A DNA stretch of 33,606 bases from Pseudomonadota bacterium (GTDB lineage Bacteria; Myxococcota_A; UBA796; GCA-2862545). The stretch spans positions 1-33,606 of the forward strand of contig CANLGQ010000010.1 in assembly GCA_947490265.1 (NCBI GenBank), in the 5' to 3' direction. The position numbers were made by a program, and so were the translations under genes. Position 1 is the stretch's first letter. The number at the start of each line of letters is the position of its first letter. The notes beneath the pieces are model-generated. The model was not told where the DNA came from, searched no databases, and saw only the letters and a list, made by a program, of their open reading frames with translations. Positions 16,891 to 25,431 of this stretch are shown here, one piece after another.

Positions 16891-16930
16891 CGACTTTGCC
16901 GAGTCGTGACAGCGGCCGGCGAGGCCCGGC
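16891..16930 (+). terminator. Possible pair of small hairpins after hpt
   Basis: Two 5-base-pair stems lie in the 85-base gap: CGACT/AGTCG around loop TTGCCG (16891-16906) and GCCGG/CCGGC around a 6-base loop (16915-16930). No T-run follows. They could end or attenuate transcription, but stems this short are common by chance at this GC content. Confidence 0.2.
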
Positions 16931-16962
16931 GCTAAACCCCCTGGGCAGATCGCGGAGGGGAA

Positions 16963-18525
16963 TTGCTCGTTCTACTCGCCACGTTGGCCCACGCCACGCC
17001 CGCAATGAACCCGCTGCAGCTCTCGCACGACGCGCTGTGGGGAGCCTACCTCCACCATTTCGAGCCACAGGCCGCCCCCGCCGACGCCCTCCCGCCGCTG
17101 TGCGCCACCGTGCTGGTCGAGACCCTGAAACAGCGGTGGAGCGAATTCAGCGAGGCCGAGCAGGCCCGAATCACGAGCCACGTGGCGCCGTTCCTCCCGT
17201 CGCTCACCGCGCCGCTCAAGCCCCGAGCCGCGGCGGCGGGGGCTCGCCAGCCGTGTTGGGGCGGATACCTCGACAACGAACGGCAGAGCGACCACTTCTC
17301 GGTCGAATGGGACAACGGGACGATCTCGTCGAGCGAGGTGGACGTTCTGCTGACCGAGCTGGAGTTCTCGTACCAGGTCGAGGTCGCAGACCTCGGATGG
17401 CGGGAGCCAGACGGTATGAACGCGTTCTTGCTCACCGTCTACGTCATCAACCAGGCCTCGGCCGCGGCGTACACCACGGTCTCGCAGTGTGGCAACGTGA
17501 ACATGCCCTATGTGGTCGCCAACGACGGCTCGTTCTTCAACGACGTCTGGTGGAAGGACATGGTCGCCCACGAGTTCAATCACGCCTCGCAGTTCGGCTA
17601 CGGCGACGACCTCGAGTTTTGGTTCTGGGAGGCCACCGCGACCTACGTGCAGGAGTCGGTGTACCCCGCCCACAACGAATGGGCGCCGTACATCACCGGC
17701 TACTCGGACCAGCCGTACATGGCGATGTCGGCCTCGGATCAAGCGGACGACGCGATCTTCTGGCACATGTACGGGATGGCGATCTGGAACTTCTGGCTCG
17801 ACGAAAACTACGGTGGCGTCGCCACGATTCAGGACATCTGGTCCTATAGCGACAGCATCGGCGACTCGTACTCGGTGACCCAACAGGAGGCGCTCGCCGG
17901 CATCGGCGTCGACTTCGCGGAGGCGTTCAAGGGCTTCACCGCAGCCAACACCGTGATGGACTACGCCGAGCATGCCTGGTTTCCGGTGATTCGCCCGCAG
18001 ATCGAGGTGGAGGACCTGCCGGCGGACGGGAGCACCTCCTCGTTCACCGAGCCCGAGGCCTATGGCTCCAACTACATCCGGTTCGACGTCGATCCCCCGA
18101 CGTGGGAGAAGACGGACCTGTTGTTCACGTTCGTCGGTGATGAACCAGCGAATTGGCTGGTCCAGATCGTCGGGGCGAACGACAACCACGTCGAGGTCGT
18201 CGTCGAGGTCGAACTCCTGGAGTCCGAAGGCGTGGGCCGGCTCGCGAACTATGGGGATTACGACCAGCTCTACGCGGTGGCTTCCCCGAGGAAGGACGCG
18301 CCCGGGACCTTCGGCTTCTCGTGGGCGGCCGAGGGCGCAATCCCGATTGGCGGCACCGAACCCGAGGAGGAAGAAACCCCCGAAGACGGCACAGGCCCAA
18401 TCACCGTCGAGGGCGAGTCCGGCGGCGGTCTGTTCGGCTGCGCGGCCACCGGCGGAACGACCGGCCTGCCCGGCCTCGGCGCCCTGCTCGCCCTCCTGGC
18501 CCTCCGGCGCCGGTCCGGCGGGTGA
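16963..18525 (+). CDS. Secreted zinc metallopeptidase with MYXO-CTERM-like sorting tail
   Basis: A 520-residue protein. A short hydrophobic N-terminus (VLLATLAHA) can serve as a signal peptide, though it lacks the usual positive residue. HEFNH (residues 203-207) in MVAHEFNHASQ is the HExxH zinc site, with Glu223 in FWEATATYVQE as the likely third ligand (gluzincin-like). After about residue 340 come beta-rich domains. The tail has an acidic linker, a Cys at about 493 in LFGCAATGG, a hydrophobic segment and a terminal RRR, typical of MYXO-CTERM sorting signals. The start is TTG behind GGAGGGG; no in-frame alternative exists before an upstream stop. The stop overlaps the next gene (GTGA). The target protein is unknown. 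Confidence 0.85.
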   Translation: MLVLLATLAHATPAMNPLQLSHDALWGAYLHHFEPQAAPADALPPLCATVLVETLKQRWSEFSEAEQARITSHVAPFLPSLTAPLKPRAAAAGARQPCWGGYLDNERQSDHFSVEWDNGTISSSEVDVLLTELEFSYQVEVADLGWREPDGMNAFLLTVYVINQASAAAYTTVSQCGNVNMPYVVANDGSFFNDVWWKDMVAHEFNHASQFGYGDDLEFWFWEATATYVQESVYPAHNEWAPYITGYSDQPYMAMSASDQADDAIFWHMYGMAIWNFWLDENYGGVATIQDIWSYSDSIGDSYSVTQQEALAGIGVDFAEAFKGFTAANTVMDYAEHAWFPVIRPQIEVEDLPADGSTSSFTEPEAYGSNYIRFDVDPPTWEKTDLLFTFVGDEPANWLVQIVGANDNHVEVVVEVELLESEGVGRLANYGDYDQLYAVASPRKDAPGTFGFSWAAEGAIPIGGTEPEEEETPEDGTGPITVEGESGGGLFGCAATGGTTGLPGLGALLALLALRRRSGG

Positions 18526-19493
18526 CGCTCACCCGCCGCGCGCTTCTCGGTTCGGGCACTGCGCTCGCGACCGGATGCGACGCGGTCGTGCTCGACCAGG
18601 AGCCCGTCCCGGAGACGATCGAACCGATCACCTCCAACGAGGACTTCTACGTCTATTCGTGCTGTTTCGGCGCTGATCCCGATCCCGCCACCTGGGCCTG
18701 CCCGATCACCGATCGCGGCGTGCCGATCGGCACCCTCGACGCCGCCTGGCTGGCCGCCCACGCGGCGACCCCCTTCGAGCACACGCTCCAGTGCATCGGC
18801 TCCACCCCAACAAACATCGCCATCTCCAACGCCATTTTTGGCGGAATTCGCCTGGTCGATGTCCTGGCCGAGTTCGGGGTCGCCGTCGATCCGTCGATCG
18901 TCCAGCTCTACCTGGTCGGAGTGGACGACTACGACGCTGGAATGCCCGCTTCCGACATCGAGAAGGCCTGGCTGGTGTGGGAGATGAACGGCGTGCCCCT
19001 GCCGGTGGCGCATGGGTTTCCCGCGCGCCTGATCATCCCGGGCCGCTACGGCGTCAAGAACGTAAAGTGGCTCGCCTCCATCGCGCTCCTCTCCGAGCCG
19101 ATCGTGGACTATTGGACGGAGCGCGGTTGGGACGCCGAGGCGCAATACCAGTGCAACGGCTTCATCGTCGCGCCCGTTCCCGGGTCCACGGTCCCCAACC
19201 ACCAGGCGCTCGCGTACTTCGGGATCGCCTATGCCGGCGAGGATCCGGTCACCTCGGTCGAGATCACCTTCGACGACTTCGCCACCACCGAGCGCGCCAC
19301 GCTGGACTATGCGCCCGGCGCAAACCGGTGGGTGCTCTGGTCCTTCGTGTGGACCCCGCGTCGAGAGGGCGTCGTCACGGCCCAGATCCGGGTCACGACC
19401 GCGAGCGGCGCGGTTTCGAGCGAGAACCCCGCTGGCACCAACTATCTCGCCGGCTATGACGGCGGAATGGCGGTCGAGATCACCGTCGCATGA
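18522..19493 (+). CDS. Tat-exported lipoprotein of the sulfite oxidase molybdopterin family
   Basis: A 323-residue protein with the N-terminus TRRALLG (twin Arg 5-6) followed by ATGC, a combined Tat signal and lipobox (lipid Cys 19). The sulfite-oxidase fold is shown by HTLQCIGS, where Cys91 would be the molybdenum ligand. FGGIRLVDVL and PGRYGVKNVKWLASI (about 173-187, the conserved PGRYG...KWL block) agree. The last 100 or so residues match the Ig-like Mo-co dimerisation domain (VTSVEITFDDF, SFVWTPRREGVVTAQIRV). The GN that usually follows the Cys is GS here. Substrates could be sulfite, methionine sulfoxide or something else; this cannot be decided. It is coupled to both neighbours (GTGA and ATGA). 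Confidence 0.88.
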   Translation: MTLTRRALLGSGTALATGCDAVVLDQEPVPETIEPITSNEDFYVYSCCFGADPDPATWACPITDRGVPIGTLDAAWLAAHAATPFEHTLQCIGSTPTNIAISNAIFGGIRLVDVLAEFGVAVDPSIVQLYLVGVDDYDAGMPASDIEKAWLVWEMNGVPLPVAHGFPARLIIPGRYGVKNVKWLASIALLSEPIVDYWTERGWDAEAQYQCNGFIVAPVPGSTVPNHQALAYFGIAYAGEDPVTSVEITFDDFATTERATLDYAPGANRWVLWSFVWTPRREGVVTAQIRVTTASGAVSSENPAGTNYLAGYDGGMAVEITVA

Positions 19494-20341
19494 TCGCCTG
19501 GATCGGCGGGCTCGCCCTGGCGGGTCCGTGGACCCGGTCCGCCGGCGAGTACTACGCAAAGTTGGCGGTCGACGCATATTCCGCGCCCGAATATCGCTCG
19601 CCGGTCACCGCGTTGCCCGGCGTCACCGAGTCGGGAACCACCGGCTTTCGCGGGGAGCAATTCAGCGCCTGGGTCGAGTTCGGGGCGTTGCCCGAGGGTG
19701 CCTGGCGCGCCCAGCTCGCCCTCTCGGTGCCGGTCACCGCGGGGCACACGGAATTCGATTTCGACAACGGCTTCGGCCGGGTGCGCGGCCACACCACCGT
19801 CGTCCGGGTCGGCGACGTCCGCCTCGTCCCGCAGGTCGCCCTCCATCCGACTGCGCCCATCGCCGCCGCGCTCGAGCTCAAGGTCCCCGCCTACCGAAAC
19901 GACAGTGTCTGCCGGGACAGTCCGTACCGGATCTACTGCCCGCGCCCCGGCGACGGACAGATCGACCTGACGCCCAGCGTGCTCGCCGGCGTGTCGAACC
20001 CGCACGGGTTCGCCGAGTTCTCCGCCGGCTGGCGCATCCGCACCGACTGGGTGCTCGGCGCGGAGGGCCCACCGCGCCCCCTCGGTGACGGGCCGGCGTT
20101 CGCGGCGGCCGGAGGGGGCCACCTGTCCAGCCTGCTCTTGATCGCCCGCGTCGAGGGCAATCTCGTGCTGAACCCCGACGACGCGATCACGCCGCAGGCG
20201 GTGCGCCTCGGCCCGGCGGCCCTCTGGACGGTGCACGAGGCGACCGGTACCGCCCTCGAAGCTAGGTTCATGGCCGACCTGTGGTCCAAGGGGACCGCGC
20301 GGGGCGTCGGCGGCGGGGTCGGGGTCTCGGCGCGCCGCTGA
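19490..20341 (+). CDS. Probable outer-membrane beta-barrel protein, unknown function
   Basis: A 283-residue protein beginning MIAWIGGLALAGPWT, a very short possible signal peptide. Alternating hydrophobic and polar strands follow (AWRAQLALSVPVTAG, VGDVRLVPQVALHP, HGFAEFSAGWRIRTDW), as in outer-membrane barrels. A cysteine pair in SVCRDSPYRIYC probably forms a disulfide in a loop. I do not recognise the family. The start overlaps the molybdoenzyme stop by 4 bases (ATGA), which ties it to the peptidase and molybdoenzyme genes. Confidence 0.7.
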   Translation: MIAWIGGLALAGPWTRSAGEYYAKLAVDAYSAPEYRSPVTALPGVTESGTTGFRGEQFSAWVEFGALPEGAWRAQLALSVPVTAGHTEFDFDNGFGRVRGHTTVVRVGDVRLVPQVALHPTAPIAAALELKVPAYRNDSVCRDSPYRIYCPRPGDGQIDLTPSVLAGVSNPHGFAEFSAGWRIRTDWVLGAEGPPRPLGDGPAFAAAGGGHLSSLLLIARVEGNLVLNPDDAITPQAVRLGPAALWTVHEATGTALEARFMADLWSKGTARGVGGGVGVSARR

Positions 20342-20371
20342 GGCGGTTATGCTGCCCGTTCGGGGGATGAA

Positions 20372-21733
20372 ATGGCGGAGTGGGACGTGGTGGTGGTGGG
20401 GGCGGGCCCAGGCGGGTACCCCGCGGCGATCCGCGCGGCACAGCTCGGGCTGAAGACCGCGTGCATCGAGCGGGAGAAGGCCGGCGGCGTGTGCCTGAAC
20501 TGGGGATGCATCCCAAGCAAGGCGCTCCTGAAGACGGCCGAGCTCGCCCAGAAGATCGAGCACGCCAAGGACTTCGGTCTCGAAGTGACCGGGTTCCAGG
20601 TCGACTACCCGGCGGTGATCGGGCGGTCGCGAAAGGTCGCGGAGCGCTTCGAGAAGGGCGTCCACGGCCTGTTCAAGAAGTACGGCGTCACCCTGATCCG
20701 CGGCGAGGCCCGGTTCCTGGGCGCCGGCCAGGTGGCGGTCGGGGAGGAACAACACACGGCCAAACACCTGATCCTCGCCACCGGCGCGCGGGCCAAGCTG
20801 TTTCCCGGATTGATCGTAGACGGGGAGCGGGTGGTGACGTACCGCGAAGCCATCGTGTCGACACTGCGGCCGAAGTCGGCCACCGTGCTCGGCTCCGGGG
20901 CGATCGGGATGGAGTTCGCGTGGTTCTGGCACGCGCTCGGCGCGGAGGTGACCGTGGTCGAGGCGCTTCCGGAGATCCTGCCCCGCGAGGATGCGGAGGC
21001 GAGCGCGGCGGTGCGCAAGGAGATGGCGAAGAACGGGATGAAGTTCCTGCTCGGGCGGAAGGCCACGGGGGCGGTGAAGGACGGCGACGGCACGCTCACC
21101 ACCCTCGACGACGGCACCGAGCTCCGCGCCGACGTCGCCCTCGTGGCGCTCGGCATCGCCCCGAACACGGCCGGCCTGGCGGAGCTGGGAATCCAGTTGG
21201 ACCGCGGCTTCGTGGCGATCGACGACGACTGCCGCACCAGCGTGCCGGGGATCTACGCGATCGGCGACATGACCACGAAGGGCGGGCTCGCCCACACCGC
21301 GATGGCGCAGGCGCACTCGTGTGTGGAGCGCATCGCTGGAAAGCACGCGCTACCCGTCGATTACAGCAGCATCCCGAGCTGCACCTACTGCCAGCCCCAG
21401 ATCGCGAGCGTCGGGCAGACCGAGGCCCAGCTCACCGCGGCGGGACGAAAGTACAAGGTCGGCCGATTCCCGTTCCTGGCCAACGGCAAAGCCCAGGGCG
21501 CCGGCTCCGCCGCCGGGTTCGTCAAGGTGCTGATCGACGAGAAATACGGGGAAATCCTCGGCGCGCACATCGTCGGCCACGAGGCGACCGAGCTCATCGG
21601 CGAGTTCACGCTCGCCCGCGTCGCGGAGGCCACCGCGGAGACGCTGCTGCACACCGTGCACGCCCACCCGACCTTCAGCGAGGCCTGCTTCGAGGCGGTG
21701 GCTGCGGCGATGGGCACCGGGGTCCACCTGTGA
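20372..21733 (+). CDS. lpdA: Dihydrolipoyl dehydrogenase (E3)
   Basis: A 453-residue flavoprotein. The FAD loop VVVGAGPGGYPAAI starts at residue 7, and the redox-active disulfide is GGVCLNWGCIPSK (Cys41, Cys46). The NAD-binding GSGAIGMEF and the C-terminal active-site HAHPTFSE (His432, Glu437) are intact. It reoxidises dihydrolipoyl groups of 2-oxoacid dehydrogenase or glycine-cleavage complexes with NAD. A GGGGGAT ribosome site precedes the ATG. An E2-type gene follows after 16 bases, but no E1 gene is in the window. Confidence 0.96.
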   Translation: MAEWDVVVVGAGPGGYPAAIRAAQLGLKTACIEREKAGGVCLNWGCIPSKALLKTAELAQKIEHAKDFGLEVTGFQVDYPAVIGRSRKVAERFEKGVHGLFKKYGVTLIRGEARFLGAGQVAVGEEQHTAKHLILATGARAKLFPGLIVDGERVVTYREAIVSTLRPKSATVLGSGAIGMEFAWFWHALGAEVTVVEALPEILPREDAEASAAVRKEMAKNGMKFLLGRKATGAVKDGDGTLTTLDDGTELRADVALVALGIAPNTAGLAELGIQLDRGFVAIDDDCRTSVPGIYAIGDMTTKGGLAHTAMAQAHSCVERIAGKHALPVDYSSIPSCTYCQPQIASVGQTEAQLTAAGRKYKVGRFPFLANGKAQGAGSAAGFVKVLIDEKYGEILGAHIVGHEATELIGEFTLARVAEATAETLLHTVHAHPTFSEACFEAVAAAMGTGVHL

Positions 21734-21749
21734 CCGGGGAGGGCCGGCC

Positions 21750-22610
21750 GTGCCCGCAGTAGACCTCATCCCGAAGCGCGACCTCTCCTCGTTCCGGAAG
21801 ATCGCGCTCGGCACCTGGAAAGACGCCAAGGACCCGAGCGTGTACGGGGCGCTGGTGGTCGAGGTCGACGCGGTGCTCGCGTACATCGAGGCGTTTCGCG
21901 AGGCGACCGGAAAACGGCTGACGCTCACCCACCTGATGGCCAAGGCCCTGGCGCTGGTGTACCGCGAGATCCCCGACGCCAACGCGCTCCTCCGCTGGGG
22001 CGGCATCTGGATGCGCAAGGAGATCGCCATTTTCTTTCAGGTTGCCCTGGAGGACCCGGTGACGGGCGAGATCGATCTGTCCGGAGTGACGATCCGGCGA
22101 CCCGACCAGAAGTCCACCCTCGACATCGTCGGCGAATTCGAGGCGGCGGCGGGCAAGGTGCGCGCCGGGAAGGACGAGGAGAAGGAGAGCACCCGCCAGA
22201 CGTTCAAGCGGCTGCCCGGGTGGCTCACCGGCTGGGTGCTCGATCTCATCTCGGTGCTCATCTATGGCCTGAACCTGGACCTGCGCTGGGCCGGGCTCCC
22301 GCGCGACCCGTTCGGCTCGGCGATGGTGACGAACATCGGCACGCTGGGGCTGGAGGAAGCCTATGTCCCCCTCGTCCCGTACAGCCGGGTGCCCCTCCTG
22401 ATCGCGGTGGGGGCCGTCAAACGCGAGTTCGTGCCCGACGCGGCCGGGAATCCGAAGCTGGTTCACACGTTGCGGCTGTGCGCCACCTTCGACCACCGGA
22501 TCCTCGACGGCGCGCACGCTGCGAAGATGGCCAAGGTAATCCGCCGGGCCTTCGCGGATCCGATCGCCGCCTTCGGGCCGATCCCACCGGGCCCCGGCGG
22601 GTCGCCGTGA
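21750..22610 (+). CDS. E2-type acyltransferase catalytic domain without lipoyl domain
   Basis: A 286-residue protein matching only the catalytic core of 2-oxoacid dehydrogenase E2 (the chloramphenicol-acetyltransferase fold). The catalytic block is TFDHRILDGAHAAK (His249, Asp253), and FGSAMVTNIGTLG (188-200) is typical of E2. No lipoyl domain and no peripheral-subunit-binding domain precede it; the protein starts directly with KRDLSSFRKIALGTW. An extra segment at about 125-185 is charged and then strongly hydrophobic (LPGWLTGWVLDLISVLIYGL), so it may bind a membrane. The GTG start follows GGGGAGGG. It is the partner gene of the E3 upstream, but how it would receive an acyl group without lipoate is unclear. 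Confidence 0.88.
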   Translation: MPAVDLIPKRDLSSFRKIALGTWKDAKDPSVYGALVVEVDAVLAYIEAFREATGKRLTLTHLMAKALALVYREIPDANALLRWGGIWMRKEIAIFFQVALEDPVTGEIDLSGVTIRRPDQKSTLDIVGEFEAAAGKVRAGKDEEKESTRQTFKRLPGWLTGWVLDLISVLIYGLNLDLRWAGLPRDPFGSAMVTNIGTLGLEEAYVPLVPYSRVPLLIAVGAVKREFVPDAAGNPKLVHTLRLCATFDHRILDGAHAAKMAKVIRRAFADPIAAFGPIPPGPGGSP

Positions 22611-22630
22611 CCGGGTGCTATGCTCGCGGG

Positions 22631-23614
<984 letters not shown>

Positions 23615-24583
23615 TCAGAGCAACGGGTTGTAGGTGATCTCGACGGTCGCCCCGCTGTCCGGGTAGTACTCGTCCAGATCGACCGTGTTCGTCTTGCTGT
23701 CGTAGTCGAGGCTGTCGTTCGGGAGGTCCACCTCGGTCCCGTCCGGCTCGACGACGTGCGCCGTGATCGAGGGCGCCCAGGGAGCCTCGGTGAGCACAAA
23801 GGCGTTGTTCCCTTGGATGGTGGCGGTAACGGCATCGAGCGCCGGACCGTAGGGCTCGTTGCTCACGCTCCACACCACTCCCCCGACCGCAACCGAGATG
23901 TCGTGAAAATCCTCAGTCGCCACGATGGTGTTGAAACCGCGGAGGTTGGGATCGGGCCGGAGCGCGAGCAGATAGTCGATGAACTGCTGAGTGCTGACCG
24001 GGTTGTCGTCGCTCTGGTCGACTTCGTCGCTGTGGAGGATGATCGCCAGGTCGGAGCCCGGGCGGAGGAAGCCGTCGTTTGCGAGACCGGGCCCCATCGC
24101 GGTCAGGGCCAGGTAGGTGCTCGTGCGCCCCTCCTCCTGGGTGCTGGGATCGGGGACGTCGTCGACCAGCTCGCGCAACAGCGAGCCTGGCGTGGGCGCG
24201 AGGGGATCCGACCACCTCCGGCCCCCGATCGAGAGCAACTGGCCCTGGATGTCGCTCTCGTCGATGTCCACCACCCCGGCGTGGAAGTCGATGTTGCGCG
24301 CCATCCAGGTATCGACCAGGCCCTCCAACGTACCGAGCAGCGACTCGGTGTACCCGATCATCGAGGTCGATGCGTCGATGATGAAGAGGACATCGGCAGG
24401 GGCGACCGCGTAGGGGAACGATTCGGTCACCGGATCGCCGACGGGGACGTGGCCCGAATCGCTCGCGGTCTCGGTCGTGCCTCCGGTGGTGTCGGTGTCG
24501 TGGGGCGTGCCGTCGCCGTCGCCCGTCGGCAACACCACGTTGGTCGAGCTGCACGCTCCGAGGACCAGCCAAGTCGCGATCAC
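23615..24583 (-). CDS. Von Willebrand factor A domain lipoprotein
   Basis: A 322-residue protein. A short lipoprotein signal (WLVLGAC, lipid Cys 11) is followed by a Gly/Asp/Thr-rich linker to about residue 48. The VWA domain begins at about 63, with VLFIIDASTSM carrying the MIDAS metal motif (Asp70, Ser72, Ser74). VWA domains bind proteins through a divalent metal. The C-terminal 65 or so residues form a small beta domain ending VEITYNPLL, which resembles the end of the second VWA lipoprotein in this window. The GTG start follows GGAAGG. The gene is divergent from the CPBP protease gene and its stop abuts the stop of the Cys-rich lipoprotein gene. Confidence 0.85.
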   Translation of the reverse strand: MIATWLVLGACSSTNVVLPTGDGDGTPHDTDTTGGTTETASDSGHVPVGDPVTESFPYAVAPADVLFIIDASTSMIGYTESLLGTLEGLVDTWMARNIDFHAGVVDIDESDIQGQLLSIGGRRWSDPLAPTPGSLLRELVDDVPDPSTQEEGRTSTYLALTAMGPGLANDGFLRPGSDLAIILHSDEVDQSDDNPVSTQQFIDYLLALRPDPNLRGFNTIVATEDFHDISVAVGGVVWSVSNEPYGPALDAVTATIQGNNAFVLTEAPWAPSITAHVVEPDGTEVDLPNDSLDYDSKTNTVDLDEYYPDSGATVEITYNPLL

Positions 24584-24671
24584 TCGTCACCTTCCCGCCA
24601 CGAGAATAACGCCGCGCGACGCGAGCCGCGCGAGCGAGTACGAGGTCCCCACGGCGGGGGAGGCTTCGGGC

Positions 24672-25421
24672 ATGGGACGGGGTGACGGGATCCCAGCATT
24701 CTTCGCCCTCGCGTGCGGGCTCACCTGGCTCCTCGACACGCCGCTCGTCTGGGCCTGGACGCATCACCGCGAGCCCGCTGCCTGGGCGCTCGCTCTCGCC
24801 GGGTTGAGCGCGTTCGGACCCACACTCGCCGCCGTGGCCCTCGCCGCCCCGCGGGGCGAACTCGGGCTGGTGTTCGGGCGCTGGCGAGCCAACCCACTTT
24901 GGGTCGTACTCGCGCTGTTTACCCCGATGTTCCTCCATTTTCCAGCCACTATGCTGGACGCGCTCCTCGGCGGCGAGCCGGCGCAATGGCTCTACCTCCC
25001 GGACAAGCCAGAGCGGATCCTCGCCCTGGTCTTTTTCTCGATCGGCGAGGAGTTTGGCTGGCGCGGTTTCGCCCAGCCCCGCATGGCCGCGCGCTTCGGG
25101 CCGGTGCGGGGCTCGCTGTTGCTGGGGATGGTCTGGGCGCTCTGGCACGCGATGATGGTGTTCACCCCCGCGGGCGCGATCGACTGGCAGGGCGCGGCCT
25201 TCCTCGTGATCACCCTGCCGCTGTGGTCGGTCGTGATGGCCTGGTTCCTCGCCCGCGGGGGCGGGAGCCTCGCGGTTGCGATCGCGCTGCACGCCGGCGG
25301 TCACCTCGACAACAACAGCCTGGCCCCGGCGTCGGCGGTGCAACTTCGCGTGCTGACGGTGCTCGTGCTGGCGGTGGCCAGCGGCCTCGCGGCCCGGTCG
25401 CTGGCGCGCGACCGGGGTTAG
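24672..25421 (+). CDS. CPBP family intramembrane metalloprotease
   Basis: A 249-residue membrane protein with about seven hydrophobic segments. The three CPBP (Abi, CAAX-protease-like) motifs are visible: EEFGWRGF (Glu126, Glu127, Arg131), WALWH (His159) and HLDNN (His211, Asn215). The family cleaves membrane substrates or processes peptides and prenylated proteins; the target here is unknown. The ATG was chosen because the upstream frame has no conserved character and a G-rich ribosome site lies before it, though the spacing is long. The next gene starts 10 bases downstream, suggesting one transcript. Confidence 0.9.
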   Translation: MGRGDGIPAFFALACGLTWLLDTPLVWAWTHHREPAAWALALAGLSAFGPTLAAVALAAPRGELGLVFGRWRANPLWVVLALFTPMFLHFPATMLDALLGGEPAQWLYLPDKPERILALVFFSIGEEFGWRGFAQPRMAARFGPVRGSLLLGMVWALWHAMMVFTPAGAIDWQGAAFLVITLPLWSVVMAWFLARGGGSLAVAIALHAGGHLDNNSLAPASAVQLRVLTVLVLAVASGLAARSLARDRG

Positions 25422-25431
25422 CTTCAGAAGC

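Noticed and set aside
20348-20353. TATGCT, -10-like, before lpdA, and again at 22619-22624 before the Cys-rich lipoprotein
   Set aside because: No acceptable -35 element is found about 17 bases upstream of either, and one lies only 6 bases from the start codon.
19454-21346. A 630-codon open frame on the minus strand opposite the barrel protein and lpdA genes
   Set aside because: Antisense shadow; lpdA on the plus strand has all its active-site motifs.
24613-24632. Two CGCGCG blocks in the gap between the VWA and CPBP genes that could pair as a hairpin
   Set aside because: They are self-complementary GC-rich runs expected by chance at this base composition and lie in a divergent promoter region where a terminator is not expected.
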